Both the position numbers and the translations under genes were made by a program. From NCBI GenBank assembly GCA_951217055.1, contig OX578284.1, positions 42,001,467-42,065,466 of the forward strand: DNA of 64,000 nt, in the 5' to 3' direction. This document shows, one piece after another, positions 44,590 to 56,239 of this stretch; positions within the stretch are counted from its first letter, which is position 1; every line of letters begins with the position of its first letter. This DNA is from Gerris lacustris (Eukaryota; Arthropoda; Insecta; Hemiptera; Gerridae). Under the pieces are notes generated by a model. That model did not search any database. It saw only the letters and a list, made by a program, of their open reading frames with translations, and was not told where the DNA came from.

Positions 44590-44960
44590 TTTAAAGACCA
44601 CAAATCAAAACAAATATTTATTTTTATTGGAATAAATGTGGTTGCCTTATCGTAGTTTTTGTTGGAATAAATGTGGTTGCCTTACCGTAGCAATAACAAA
44701 TTATTTCGAGGTGCGTCGGCGTTAGTTCTTAACCGGGGGGCCGCGGCCCCCCAGGGGGCCTTTCTCTGTATATTATAATTGGAGATTTTAAGGGGGCCGT
44801 GGTTACCAAAAGGTTAAGAACCACTAGTATAAATGACAAATGACAATATATACACAGATATAAACATTGCTTTAATTATTTTTTCATATAGTGACATCGT
44901 GTAACGAAGTTATTTTTATTTTATTTTTATTGGAATAAATGTGGTTGCCTTAGCGTAGCT
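44590..44960 (+). repeat. TGGAATAAATGTGGTTGCCT repeats and mini inverted element
   Basis: TGGAATAAATGTGGTTGCCT appears at about 44630, 44662 and 44931. Between copies, 44724-44831 is bounded by GTTCTTAACC and GGTTAAGAAC and holds a C/G-rich centre (GGGGGGCCGCGGCCCCCC, about 44736-44753). That short element resembles hAT-type miniature elements starting AGTGGTTCTTAACC; a fragment recurs at 52085-52135. Confidence 0.6.
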
Positions 44961-45321
44961 ATATTTTTTTCAATTAAATTTCCCATATCCATTTCTTAAT
45001 CCTGAAATAATAAATTCGTCAAAAAATGAAAGAGAGCAATGCATTCTAGAACTTAAGTTTCACTTCTAATGCGTGAGAGCCTCACACATATTTTTTTTTT
45101 TTTTAATAAAACGTTTTTTGGGGGGTAGCGCCCCAAATGTCAAGCTAAAATTCATTTCTCGACTTCGCCGTGGGGTATGATTTTTCTTATGCCTAGTATT
45201 TTGTCGGGTCCACACCGATTTTTCCTGTTAAGCGTTTTCCTGTTCAACGCTAAAAAGTATAAACTAATCGTAACCTTTTCTTATTATCCTAGAAAGTAAC
45301 AATTCACGTATATTTACTTTC

Positions 45322-45790
45322 TCATGTAAAAGAGAAAGTATTGTGATGGCGCAAAAATTCGTTTTTAAAAAATGTCTGTCTGTGCAAACGCCTGGTTTAG
45401 GCTCCAGGCGTCTGCTGGGCCGATTTTGACGAAATTTGGCACAACATGTTTAGAAAAATCATACGCCGAGGCGAAATCGAGAAATGAATTTTAGCTCTAA
45501 ATTTGGGGGCGCTCCCCCCAAAAACTCTGAAAAAACGTGAAAAAAAATTATTTCTCGAAAACGGTTCCGACGATATTGATCAAAAAAAATTTAAAATGTA
45601 GTCCATTTAAATACGAATCTAACAATATAAGCCGTTTTCCTGGGAAAAATCTAGTTTACTGAGAAAAAAGCATAAAACGCGGACGGGGAGAGCCCGGGTT
45701 CGATTCCCTGCCCAGGAGGTTATTTTTATGATAAATTTTGATGAAATGTTCAATAATAATTAAATGCACATACGAAAACTATTAAATGGA
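45322..45790 (+). repeat. Family C dispersed repeat, copy 2
   Basis: Same order as 35473-36100. The head forms a hairpin (ACTTTCTC/GAGAAAGT). It carries an extra small hairpin, GCCTGG-TTTAGGCT-CCAGGC (about 45391-45410), absent from copy 1. The 3' end has GGGTTCGATTCCCTGCCC. Confidence 0.75.
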
Positions 45791-45854
45791 AAAAACTGGG
45801 CTAAGTAATTATGAACTCGTTTATAAGAAAGTTTGTCTGAGTTGTATCAGACCG

Positions 45855-46480
45855 ATTTTTAGGGTTTCGAGGTCGCCCTAGAAACCCTTATGCTTTTGGT
45901 AGTTCGTCCGTCCGTCACATCTTGGAGTATATCTCCCGACCTACTGAAGCTGTAGACTTGAAATTTGGTATACAAGTTAAGCTTTTTTGCCCAAAAACAG
46001 AAAAACTATTGCGGACTTAAACACTCCAAATTTCTACGATCTGTGATCAATTGCGAGTATATCGCAATATTTTATATTTTTTGTAATTTTTAAGTTGGGT
46101 ATCATTTCAAAGGTATTGAAATGTAGATTAGAAATATATATCGCGTTTCCAAAATAGCGGCCATTTTACCCCCCAAAAAATTAGGACAAACCCAAAATGT
46201 ACCCCCCCCCCCGCTACCACAGTAGGACAGGAGCTAAAAATAAGGCAAAAATATGCATCTCTGTAGTCCAATGATATTTCCGGGAGTTGATATAAAAAAG
46301 TCAAGTTTTAAAAATTTTAGGAGGCCGTAACTCGGGAGCCCCAACATTTTTGTCATTTGAAAATTCGAAATTGGGTATTATTTTAAAGGTATTGAAATTT
46401 GGCTCACAAAAATATATCATTTTTCAAAATGGCGGCAATTTACCCTTAAAATAACTAAATTAGTGCATACTACCGAAGAT
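45855..46480 (+). repeat. Family G element, two diverged monomers
   Basis: Starts TTTTTAGGGTTTCGAGGTCG with GAAACCCTTATG, as does the minus strand at 58542. Inside are two diverged copies of the 288-bp satellite monomer, marked by GGGTATCATTTCAAAGGTAT (46097) and GGGTATTATTTTAAAGGTAT (46373), 276 bp apart, each followed by an ATGGCGG/GCGGCCATTT block. Confidence 0.7.
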
Positions 46481-46950
46481 AGTAATGGATAATATGCACT
46501 CCTCGTTTATTAAAAGTGAAGCTTTATACATTTTTGATAAATGTTTCGATGAAGGATAATTTAGGTGTAAGAAAAGCGACATATTACATATTTTTATGAA
46601 TTCTTATGAACGAAGAAACCCTTTTAGTAACTTGATGGTAAGTACTTGACGGGATTTTTTGATATAATTTCTAAGTATAGAGGTCGTTAATCCTTCTGCC
46701 TTTGTTCCAAATACAGCATTTTTTATTTTTATTAGAAATTTCGAGAAAGTTAAGGTTTCTGTGCTTTAAAATGATGAAATAAGGATTTTAATTGCCGGTA
46801 GATTTTCCCTGACCTATGACAAAATTCCCTGACTTTTCCCTGACTATTCCCTGGCGGCCGAAATTCCCTGACTTTTCCCGGTATTCCCGGTTTTCCCGGT
46901 CTGTGGCCACCCTGAGATTAGGTACCCGGCTTTGTCCGACTCTCCCCTAC

Positions 46951-47400
46951 CTATATAAAGAAAGTATTGTCAAGCCGCGAAAATTCGATTTTGAGATGTT
47001 TATGGTATGGATGTTATGGATAAAAATCTTGCCCCATAAATCCGAAAATAATATTATTTAAGAAATTTCTGTCTGATGCAGTCAATACTGATGTGTGTAC
47101 CGGGCTAATTTCAATTAAATTTGGCAGACATGTTCAGGTGAATAATATGTAGTTCTACATTTTGGGTGCAAACCTCAAAAACACTGGACACAAATGATAA
47201 CCTTAAAACGGCTTCAACGATTTTCTTTAAATAATTCTATAATTTAGTCCATTGAAATAAGAATCTAACCATATAAGTCGTTAAAAATAAATCCTTGAAA
47301 AAAAGTTCCTAAGAATATAGCTATAAACAAAAAGGGTGAGAGGTCGGGTTCGCTTAAAAAAGATATTTTTAGAGTAAATATGATAATAAGTTTAATAAGT
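46951..47400 (+). repeat. Family C dispersed repeat, copy 3 (diverged)
   Basis: ATATAAAGAAAGTATTGTCA, CGCGAAAATTCGATTTTGAG, CGGGCTAATTTCAATTAAAT, TTGGCAGACATGTTCAG and GTGAGAGGTCGGGTTCGC keep family C order with many changes. Confidence 0.6.
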
Positions 47401-47527
47401 AATTAAATTTTACCACCAAAACTTCTAGTCATGCACCATGACTTAATGAACGAATTTTCAAAGAAAGCTGTGTATTATTGGCTTATAATAATATAGATAA
47501 ATTTTGGTTAAAGAATTTGGATGGGTG

Positions 47528-47560
<33 letters not shown>

Positions 47561-47880
47561 GTACACAGGGGTACGGGTCACAAAAGTCAAAATAGTATTT
47601 ACCCTTCAAGATGCATGTCGTTGGAAAGCTATTTAAGAGTACAGTAATTGTTGTGAACACTTTTGTCATACTTTCATATAAAAGGGGGGTTAGATGGAAA
47701 AAACACGTTTTTGACCCGATATTGTCAAAATTTGACCCCTAAATGAACTCCAAAAATTCTGGCCAACGAACTCATCCTTGCTTTTGATATTATTGACATT
47801 TTAAAATGTGTTTGAAATTTTTAAGTGCATCCTAAGGGGAGATATCGTCTGGAGTGACACATATAATATATATACATACA
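47528..47880 (+). repeat. Poly-A then Helitron-internal sequence
   Basis: About 28 A, then TTGGTACACAGGGGTACGGG, GATGCATGTCGTTGGAAAGC and AGTACAGTAATTGTTGTGA follow the order of 4090-4200 in the Helitron. No terminal TC or CTRR could be assigned. Confidence 0.6.
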
Positions 47881-48059
47881 TAAAAAAGTGTTAAATTTTA
47901 GGAATCGATTCAGAATGGTCTAAAACGGATTTCCATGGAGAAAATTTTCAAAATTCGCATTACAAAAAGTTTAAAGCCATTGCAATAGCTAAATTATCTT
48001 AGAAATAGAAAATTCGCTATAACACTAGACAAAGTAAATAATCGTATGTTCTCGTATAT

Positions 48060-48510
48060 GTGAAAGTCACCACTGCCCAAAAAACAAAATACATGCTGCT
48101 TTCAAGAAGTGGGATCAACGGTGATGAGTTCGTGAGAGTTCAGGTCTTCAAGTACTTAGGATCCTTGGTTAATAAAGCAAATAATGTTACTAAGGAGTTA
48201 AAAGCCAGATTATCAGTAGGAGATATTTTGAACTGCAAACAGACTTCAGACAGCGTAACTTAAGTCGCAATACCAAGCTTGGTTTATAAATGTAGTATAA
48301 GACCAATTGTTACATATCTTGGATCAGATATTGGGACGCGGAAAGAAAATTATGGACTGGAAAGAAGAATAGATAGACCTAGATTGAGGTGTCCAAAATG
48401 ACCAGAGAGGCTGGGCGTGCGTTCATAAAGGAGACGTGCGTAGAATAGAGGTTTTATGGCGGCTAGGTCACTCCACGGGCTGTAGCACCGGGGAGTAAGT
48501 AAGTAACCAC
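48060..48510 (+). pseudogene. LINE reverse transcriptase C-terminal relic
   Basis: The frame from 48060 gives KTKYMLLSR and VQVFKYLGSLVNKANNVTKE, matching the region after the RT palm in insect endonuclease-reverse transcriptases, where FKYLGSL is typical. Homology continues past its stop in shifted frames (SIRPIVTYL, near 48300; ARSLHGL, near 48470). The unit ends in AAGTAAGTAA, a simple tail like that of RTE-type elements. Stops and frameshifts show it is dead. Confidence 0.7.
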
Positions 48511-48519
48511 AACTAATAA

Positions 48520-49000
48520 ATGAAAAGCACGACCAAGTAATTATGCACTCGTATAATATGGCAAATATTAGTACCTACAAGTTGTTTTGGACAGATCATT
48601 AGTTTTTTTGTTTTTCGAAAAAAATAAAATGAACAATAGTTCTTATTTTTATCTTAAACTGCTATACAAGCAGTAACTTTTAAAATAATATAAAATCACT
48701 CAAACCTAAAATTTGGAGTTCCAAGACCATCTTACACGCGATCGGATTTACACAAACACCAACAAATATATAGAATATTTATCATAATTTAGGAAATTAA
48801 GCAAAGGAGCATCATACATTGATTAGCTATAAATAAAATAAAACGACAATAAAAAAATTTATGAAGTAGGGTCTTAAAATACGACCAAGATCCATTTTAT
48901 ATATTTATGACATTATTTCCAATGTTGATATAAACTAAGCTAGCAGTATTTTTTAAAAAACAAAAACCTTAAAATTTCCTCTGTTTGTTTCATTAATTTT
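48520..49000. other. AT-rich non-genic tract
   Basis: No gene or repeat recognised. Confidence 0.35.
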
Positions 49001-51840
49001 CACAGACAAGGGAAAATATCCAGTATAACGAATAATGGAGGGGGAAAAAACAGCCAAACGCATTAATACAATTCATAAAAATGGTATGGTTACATTTTTG
49101 TTTTGTTTTTCAACATAAAATTTATGTTTACTCCCGAATAATATAGGTATCGCGTATGTCATGTTAAAGAGTATGGCTTCACTGGCCCCCAGCGCTTCTG
49201 TATGTTTTTTTTCGCTCAAAAATGAACATAATGTAGTTTTTCTTTTTTTTTGGTTGGTATGACAGCCATGGTCACGAGGAGTAGGGGGTAGGATAGGGGG
49301 TATATCGTGATGTACAACACACTCCCCCCGTCCTCCCTCCAGAAAAAAGCTATAAAGAAATTAATGGCCGCTCCCCCCCCCCCCTTTCCAAGCTCTGGAT
49401 GGATACGCTTTTTGCCAATAACGTAAAAATGATGTTTTTTTTCTTGCTCCTCCCTTAGGTTTTAAAAACCTCGCGGGGAAGGTTAAAACCTCTGGCTGTC
49501 ACATAATTACTGCAATGTCCAGCTCATGCACCAGGACCCCCGTATTACATCTACTGTTTTTTTTCTATCGTGCCAGTATCCCCATATTACATCTACTGCT
49601 TCTTTTTTATCTTTTACTGACAAAAAAATTAAACTAAAAAAATACACAACCCCCCTCCCTCCAATTGTTTGACGTCAAAGTTAGTTTTTTTGCATGCTTC
49701 AACATTTTCTTTTATTTTTTGTTGTTTTTGTTGTGTTAAATCCGATATTTTTTAATGGGATTTTGTGTTAAACCTCGTTTGGCTGTTTTCAAAGTCACTT
49801 TAGAATTTAAAAAAAAACTACTCTTTCAAACCCGGTTTTTTTAAATCAATGTTGGCGAAAATGTTAAAAAAAATTTGTTGTACCTTATCACAATGAACAC
49901 CGGTGCAGTGAAAGAGGTGTGATCACCAGACAACCTGGTTCAATATATTTGAGTTCACAGGCAAAAAAAGTCAGATTCCATCCCCTATGTCACTGCATCG
50001 TACAAAACTGTTACGTAAAGGGGGGGAAAAATTGATATTTTTTCATACTCTTCTGAGCAAAAAAGGATCCAATTTGTTCCAACAGTATGCAATAATAACT
50101 GAGAATTTTTAGATTTTTTCCCCAACACCGCGCCATTAATTTTTGGAATTACGATGACACCTAAATTTGCTTATATGAGAGGATTTTTTTAAATCCAATC
50201 TGAAGCCTAGTTATTGGTTCTTGATTGACTTAAAAATACGACTTTTTACCACCAGAAATTTCAAGAATTTAGATTAATTGCAATAAAGTTATGAAGGTAG
50301 AAATTTTCTAAAACTAAATAAATAGTTTTACGGTAGTATGTCAATATAAAGCATGTACGTTAAAAATAAAATTATGTTTTGAGAAGAAAATAGAATGCAA
50401 AAATGTCTTCGATGGTTACTTTAGCTTTATTGAATGTTTTTTCAATATTTTATACATAAAGATCATAAAAAACTGTTTTTTAAAAATGTGAAAAACCACG
50501 GAAATGTAAATTTAAAAAAATCAAAAATTTATTTAACTTGTAGTGCTATTTTAATAAATAAAAACTATAGCAAATCTTTTCAACAATAATTAAATAATAA
50601 ATTGGCCACGTATGTGCTTTCAGCACCCACAAAAGGTCCAAACGGAACTTAACAAATTGCTCGAGTTCGAGAACCCACATAAACAAGATGGCGCACATTT
50701 AAAAGTTTATTTCACCCCTAACTTTTGAACCATTTATTATAATGATATGAAACAGATGAAAGAATATTTTTATAAAAAAAATGCGTGTTATTGAAAAAGA
50801 ACGTTTAAAAAAGAAAGCAGTATGGAGGGAATGTACTAATAATGCATTTAACTTAAGTATGAAATAAAATAAACAAATTTGTTGAGTTTAACGCGGTTAG
50901 AAAAAAGCTGTGAAGTTGGCTGCATCATCAAAAATTTATTTTAATTATTAACTTAGTATGTACAACCTACAAAAAATTAAAACTCTTTTCAGTCCCAGGC
51001 CACCGATTCATTACAAGAAGTGTAGGAAGAAGAAGAAAAAGCGAGAAAATCTGATTAATTAATTAAAAATACTTTAAGGAAATAAAGGGGGCCTTTTATA
51101 CCCCTTGCTTCGTTCAACGGCAGGGGGTAAACCCACAGAGAAAGAGAGATGACGTCATTAATTAAAATGACATCATTTGCATTTTTAATTCATAATCCAA
51201 ATGAAGAAGGTCCTTCCCTTCGCAGTTCCGTAGAGGGGGAAGGACACTTTGTGTTAAAGGTTTGTTAGAAAATTTAAGGAAAGATGGAGGGAACAGGACC
51301 CCCTGTTTTAAATTCATCATAGAGACGAAGAGAAGGGGTAAAGGAAAAGGACTCGCTTTCTCCCCGGTGGTTTTAGAAGGGGGCAGGAGCTTAATAATCT
51401 AATCCTTCAATTATATAATCCTGAATAATAAATTCTTCTTTCTCACTCATTCTATCCTTTGCTTCCGAGTCCTGGATTTTAAAAGGAGCAAGTAAAGGAA
51501 AAAGTTATTAAACGGTAAGGTTTATCGTCGAATTCCCCCCTGCCTACTCTACATCTTAAAATTTGCTTAGAATTTTATCTGAAGGAGGATCTTTATTATA
51601 AAGGTAAAGGAAACCACCTGGTGTCCATTGTCCATCCCATTCACACAAAACAAACTTTTCTTCTTCTCCAATTTTTCATTTGCTAATTAATTTAACAGTA
51701 ACTGGTCGGAAAATAGCAGGGTTAAAACCAAAAAACGGAAGAATAAATCCTTTTTTTTATTAACATAGGCTCCGAGGCTTTAAAAGTTATAAATACGAGT
51801 AGTTTGAGAGAACTTGAAGACTAAAGTCAGTAATTCTTAT
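49000..51840. other. Mostly unique tract, possible host intron or intergenic DNA
   Basis: Shows no strong match to other parts of the window. Purine- and pyrimidine-rich segments (49260-49400, 51200-51600) and several A/T-rich motifs occur. No exon with convincing coding content was found. A cluster of transcription-factor-like sites is at 51150-51182. Confidence 0.3.
51150..51182. promoter_or_regulatory. CRE, homeobox-type and octamer site cluster
   Basis: TGACGTCA (51150-51157, full CRE), TTAATTAA just after, TGACATCA (about 51168-51175, one mismatch from CRE) and ATTTGCAT (51175-51182, POU octamer) lie within 33 bp. Chance occurrence in AT-rich DNA is possible except for the CRE. Confidence 0.3.
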
Positions 51841-52319
51841 GAGGAAAATACCAAATAACACTTTATTATTTTAAGAATCAAACAATTACACTGGAGTGTC
51901 TTAAATAACAAACAACAATAGCACTGTAGCCACATAATTAAAGAAAGAACGTACTTTTCTTCTTTTCAAGTTTATTAAGAAGTAATATTTTAGCTTCTTC
52001 ACCAGCATATTTTTATAATAAATGCAAAAACTTATAAAAAAAAATAAAACGGCCTCGAAAGGTATTTAGGTACTATATTTATTACATTTGGAAATTTTAA
52101 GGAGGACGTAGTTATCAAAAGGTAAAGAAACCACTGCTCTAGAGTTGATTAAACGATTAAGTGAATTAGTGAACTGTAGTAATGATTAAGGGCGAGTAAA
52201 ATATAAAAACGAGAATTTAAAAATGTAGTCGTGTACTTGAAGAATCGTGACATACAATAGAATAGACATGTCGCGACTGAGACTCTTACTCAATACAAGG
52301 TATTACATACATAAAACGC

Positions 52320-52640
52320 GAGAAGAGTGAGTCCAAGGTCGGGGAACAAGGCGCGAAGGGAACCAACCTATCCAAGGCCAAGCTAACATGCCTATAAGGA
52401 CGGTACAGTGCGAACTACCTCCTGCAACGGCCTAGTTCCCTGCTAGGCGTGGAACTCTTTTCGACTTTCTTCGGCCCTACGAAGCGCGGTAGGGGAAGGC
52501 ACTACAGCTGGAGGCTAGATTACAAACCTCATATGCATTTCTAACTCCCTGTTATACTTTTCTGAGTTTTAAATCTAAAAAGTAACATAACGTTTTTGAC
52601 TTGTGTCCCATAGCCTAAACATGAAAATGTCAATAATATG
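52320..52640 (-). repeat. Family F repeat, copy 2
   Basis: Inverse of 39960-40080 over 52540-52640 (AACTCCCTGTTATACTTTTC, TAACATAACGTTTTTGAC, AGCCTAAACATGAAAATGTC). The GC-rich block 52320-52520 (CGCGAAGGGAACCAACC, CTACGAAGCGCGGTAGG) has the same relative place as 40070-40200 and is less alike. Confidence 0.65.
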
Positions 52641-52843
52641 TTTATTTGCTTTTAAAGCTTAAAAGCTTTATACAAAGAGGTGCAACATGAAAAATGCAAA
52701 AATAATAATATATCTTGTTCACAATAATTGTTAAACGAAAGAAAAATTAAATTCAAAAAAGTATAAATACAAATAATTGAAAATACGTACATTTGTTCGC
52801 TAAAACTATTTCTTGTATACCGTAAAATTATACATTACTTTCA

Positions 52844-52850
<7 letters not shown>

Positions 52851-52874
<24 letters not shown>

Positions 52875-52920
52875 TAGACTGCTAATTAATGTGGCACATA
52901 GCTTCCTCGCATCCTATCGT
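52851..52920 (+). repeat. Poly-A and dispersed repeat fragment
   Basis: A run of about 24 A followed by GACTGCTAATTAATGTGGCA and AGCTTCCTCGCATCCTATCG, related to 12006 and 26879. Confidence 0.6.
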
Positions 52921-52923
52921 GTG

Positions 52924-53056
52924 CTTTATTGTTATATTAACATTAAAATTATTGTTATATTACTTTATTGTTATATAAACATTAAAATTATTGTTATATT
53001 ACTTTATTGTTATATTAACATTAAAATTATTGTTATATTACTTTATTGTTATATTG
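52924..53056 (+). repeat. 39-bp tandem repeat, ~3.4 units
   Basis: Unit TTTATTGTTATATTAACATT plus AAAATTATTGTTATATTAC. It starts inside the dispersed repeat fragment just upstream. Confidence 0.9.
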
Positions 53057-53089
53057 TGTAAAAACTATTAATAGTTTTAGCGATCTTTT

Positions 53090-53290
53090 AGCGCTTGTAA
53101 CTCAAAAACGGTTGGAGCTAAAAAAAAAAAATGGTAAAGGGCTTTTTTTATTGGAAACTTAACACACAGACCGACAGACAGACAGACACGAGACCAAAAA
53201 TGTTCCCTGATGTCTGAAACGGATTTCTGTCTTGGAATTTTTAAAATCGGAGACAAAAGTTTTTCGTTCTCAAAAGTGAACACAATGCTT
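53090..53290 (+). repeat. Family A copy, 3' part
   Basis: GACCGACAGACAGACAGACA, AATGTTCCCTGATGTCTGAA, GATTTCTGTCTTGGAATTTT and CGTTCTCAAAAGTGAAC with a partial GCTTCCG. The terminal hairpin is lost. Confidence 0.65.
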
Positions 53291-53830
53291 CCGTCTAAAA
53301 TGTGACATTGTTAATGATGCATGGATCTTGCTAAAAGGCTGATTTAAAAAGATCGAAGATAAGTGTTAAGACTGTTGGCGTCATTATTTATAAAAACATA
53401 CTATGTACTTTCTTCCAAAACACAGCATAATGTTATGATATTTATGCTATACCATTTTCAAAATAAAAGACAACATGAGGCATTCAAATCAAAGTGTTGT
53501 CATATCAACATGGTATTTGTGATTACCTTTTTTATTTATTTTAAATTTCTCTGTGATATCCTGTTATTTCAATTTTAATGTTATTGTTCAATGTTACCAT
53601 TGTTACTATTGTTTTACTTGTTATGTTACCTTTTCTTAATTTAATAGATCGTAATAGTTGATGGTTCGGAAGTTATTAGACGACGGAACCGTATAGTTCC
53701 TATATATTTATGTTTTACAACTGATATGACAATACTTCCTCAAGTGTAGATTACTAGGTACTTCTTCTTATACTCAATCATTGTCCTCTAAGTGTTGTAT
53801 TTATTTTTTATGTAACGATGACATTATTAT

Positions 53831-54408
53831 AGTACATTACGCGTCGAGTGCGGAAAGTAGCATTTTGCATGCGAGTGTGGAGTTTGCACCCGAGCGACAG
53901 CGAGGGTTGTAAAACCACACGAGCAATGCAAAATGCCGTTTTCGCACGAGTTGCGTACCGTACTTTATCTACGATTGTTAGATTTAAATTATAAATACAG
54001 AAAAAAATAAACTTGCTGTATGTAAGTTCGTATCTCTCTCTTGATAAAGATGGGATTAATTCTTGAGTTTTATTTTTTGCCGAATTAATTATTTCTGGAG
54101 GAGTATTATTCTCCACATTTTCGTCAAAGTCACTTGATTCACTTATTGTTTTTCACTAAAAACTCGATATAAACAGTTATTTTAATAAAAGAACTGCAAA
54201 TTAGTTTTGTTAAATGTAAACAAACTTGCTAATCGTGCGTAAAGCTGAAGAATTCCTCTTCTTTACCGCACACTGTGTGGTAAAGAAGAGGAATTGTTCA
54301 GTTCCATGAGACGCGCATGCGCAATGAATGCAAGTACGTAAATAATCACTTTCTACGCATCTAAACAAAGATATAATGTTTATATTTCTAATCAATCGTA
54401 GATAAAAT
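53831..54408 (+). mobile_element. ~580-bp palindrome-bearing repeat, copy 2
   Basis: Near-identical, collinear with 11128-11706. Differences are scattered substitutions. The reverse-strand frames over it are not conserved as proteins between the copies in any way I can show. Confidence 0.75.
54245..54301. other. 57-bp near-perfect palindrome
   Basis: Pairs along its whole length with one mismatch and one G.T. Its centre (GCACA-C-TGTGT) differs from that of copy 1 (GCGCT/AGCGT), with both strands of the stem changed. Confidence 0.95.
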
Positions 54409-54424
54409 AAATTATGTTGTTGTA

Positions 54425-54480
54425 GGCTTGAAAATGGCCGAAACGTTGCCAAAAACATAATGGAATAAACCTGTGTTTTT
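54425..54480 (+). other. GAAAATGGCCGAAACGTTGCC motif region
   Basis: CTTGAAAATGGCCGAAACG followed by a short tail AATAAACCTGTG. GGCCGAAACGTTG-type motifs occur near the 3' ends of many animal retroelements, including Penelope-like ones. No reverse transcriptase is adjacent. Confidence 0.35.
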
Positions 54481-54539
54481 CTATATACCTTAAGGATCCA
54501 CACCTCTACAGTTATACTAGTTATTGAGGGTACTTTCAC

Positions 54540-55400
54540 AACTTATATTAGACATTTGAAAATAATAACCATTTCTTAAAGCCGAAATAATAAAATCGCC
54601 ATCAAATTCAAAGAGAGCAATGCATAAAATCAACTGTTTCTAGAACTTATGTTTCACATCTAATGATTGTGAGTCACAAATATTTTTTATTATTATATAA
54701 GAGGCAATAAAAAAATTAAATATTGACCCCCAATATCAGAAATTGAAATGCAGCGAATGATGAAAAGAAAGAATTTTTAACACAAAAGAGAATATTAAAA
54801 AAAAAATCATTAATGATAATTAAATGAATTCATTTAACTCATTGGTATGAAGGAGGAAAGCATACTATATAATAGAATTCAATCTAAAGCAAAAAAAAGT
54901 CTTTCTTCCTACCTCGTCCTAAAATATCCTTGTTACTGAAAGGATTAAGGATCAAGGTATAAAGGATTCATTAAAATGCTTCAAGGTGTTGAGGGGTTTT
55001 CTCATCCTGATGGTTCATTAGCAAATATGCCATCGGTTCGGTCTTATTGCTTTGAATAAAACATTCAAGGAAACAAAACAGGCTCGCAGTGTGTTCACCC
55101 AAAGCCTTCTCCCTTAATCCATTAGGCATTACACACTTTTTCTTTTTCTTTTTATTACACCTTTTCCCTTTCAACAATTGTTCTTATTTTGATCAAGCAA
55201 TATAAACAAAAACAAATTTAAACTGTTAAAAGACACAATCAATTATACAAAATCAAAATATTCCTTCTAGATTTAAAAAAAAAAAAAAAAAAAAACTGAT
55301 TGGAGATAGGAGGTAAAGTAACAAAATCATAACTTCACAACTACAAATAAACTTCACAACTGTAAATAAGTAATTTTTCCTAATTTGTGCTTTTTAAACC
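54540..55400. other. Non-genic AT-rich tract
   Basis: A reverse frame at 54971-55177 has a protein-like composition in its second half but no domain or splice signals that I can support. A run of about 23 A lies near 55271-55293. Confidence 0.35.
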
Positions 55401-55414
55401 TTTCATTATTATTT

Positions 55415-55690
55415 TAATGAACTGAGCGAAGCGAAGCTCTTATACTACACTTTGCATTTTTTCAGACGCATACTCCTCCTGAACGGCTGAACCGATCTGC
55501 ACAAAATTTGGCATGGTCATAGTGACTAACCATAGGAAGGTATAAATCTGAAATAGTGCAAATTGGTACACAGGGGTACGGGGTTCGGGGTACAAAAATG
55601 AAAATAGTATATGCCCTTCATGATGCTTGTCGTTGGAAAGCTCTTTACGAGTACAGTTATTGTTGTTATAAAAATGCTTTTTAATTAAAA
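55415..55690 (+). repeat. Helitron-like internal repeat
   Basis: ACTGAGCGAAGCGAAGC, CTCCTGAACGGCTGAACCGA, CACAAAATTTGGCATGGTCA, GGTACACAGGGGTACGGGG and GATGCTTGTCGTTGGAAAGC. The last two blocks match the Helitron at 3395-5257. Confidence 0.6.
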
Positions 55691-56039
55691 ATAGAGATTT
55701 TACTATTTTTGATTCGATTTCAGCTGTTTATAAATACAAATGTTTATTGGTTAAGATTAAATGCACGCTCAGCTCAATATTGCAAGCAGACAACTGCAAT
55801 TCACACCTAGTTTTAATATAATTTTAATATGACAAATATAATTAAATATTGATATAGGTCTTAACTATTGCAGGCGAAGATTTAACTCCTGAGATCTTTC
55901 TAGTTTTAAATTTACAGAAAACTTTCTTCATTTCCTTCATTTTTCGTATTTTTCGGTTGGTCTATAATTTTCATCTTAACGTCAAAACACCTGTCTCCCG
56001 GTGGATAAGGTTTTTCCCCTCACTCAAGAGGTAAAACAT

Positions 56040-56220
56040 AGTGTAGATCATCTAGGTGCATACATTGAATAACTCACTTTATCAGACCAAGAAGTTAGAT
56101 CCATTGAACAACTCAATCAGACCACGAAGTTAGATCCATTGAACAACTCATTTAATCAGACCACAAAGTTGGATTCATGAACAACTTAATCAGACCACGA
56201 AGTTGGATACATTGAATTTA
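56040..56220 (+). repeat. ~40-bp tandem repeat, 4 diverged units
   Basis: ATTGAACAACTCAATCAGACC followed by ACGAAGTTAGATCC (first part shown as TTGAACAACTCAATCAGACC) recurs with indels at about 56080, 56117, 56158 and 56190. It lies next to the LINE relic, on the side of its 3' end. Confidence 0.8.
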
Positions 56221-56239
56221 ATCGAATTCTCAACTAGCT

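Larger units (their letters stand above)
43735..46914. mobile_element. hAT-like non-autonomous element, nested
   Basis: Termini CAGGGTGGCCAC and GTGGCCACCCTG are perfect 12-bp inverted repeats, followed inward on both sides by arrays of TTCCCTGAC. AGATT flanks both ends, a 5-bp target duplication. CAGGGTGGCC ends with subterminal TTCCCTGAC occur in many animal hAT families; 5-bp duplications fit the subset called hAT5. The 3.18-kb interior lacks a transposase and is crowded with other repeats. Confidence 0.75.
42797..46949. mobile_element. Inverted-repeat DNA element interrupted by a hAT-like element
   Basis: Left end TAGGAGAGAGTCGGACAAAA with CCGGGTA and right end ACCCGGCTTTGTCCGACTCT with CCCCTA are inverted copies. 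Without the nested insertion (43735-46914 plus one AGATT) the element is about 970 bp. Its interior carries several AAAACCGGGTA motifs (42822, 42833, 43196, 43568). An AAAGGTAAGTGC at about 43049 looks like a splice donor at the end of a transcribed leader, suggesting descent from an autonomous element. No transposase survives. Confidence 0.75.

Noticed and set aside
43735..46914. hAT insertion with the usual 8-bp target duplication
   Set aside because: The 8 bases on each side (TATAGATT and AGATTAGG) do not match; only the 5-bp AGATT is duplicated.
54971..55177. Reverse frame with protein-like C-terminal half
   Set aside because: Its start is a Lys-rich low-complexity run and I find no domain, homologous copy or splice support.
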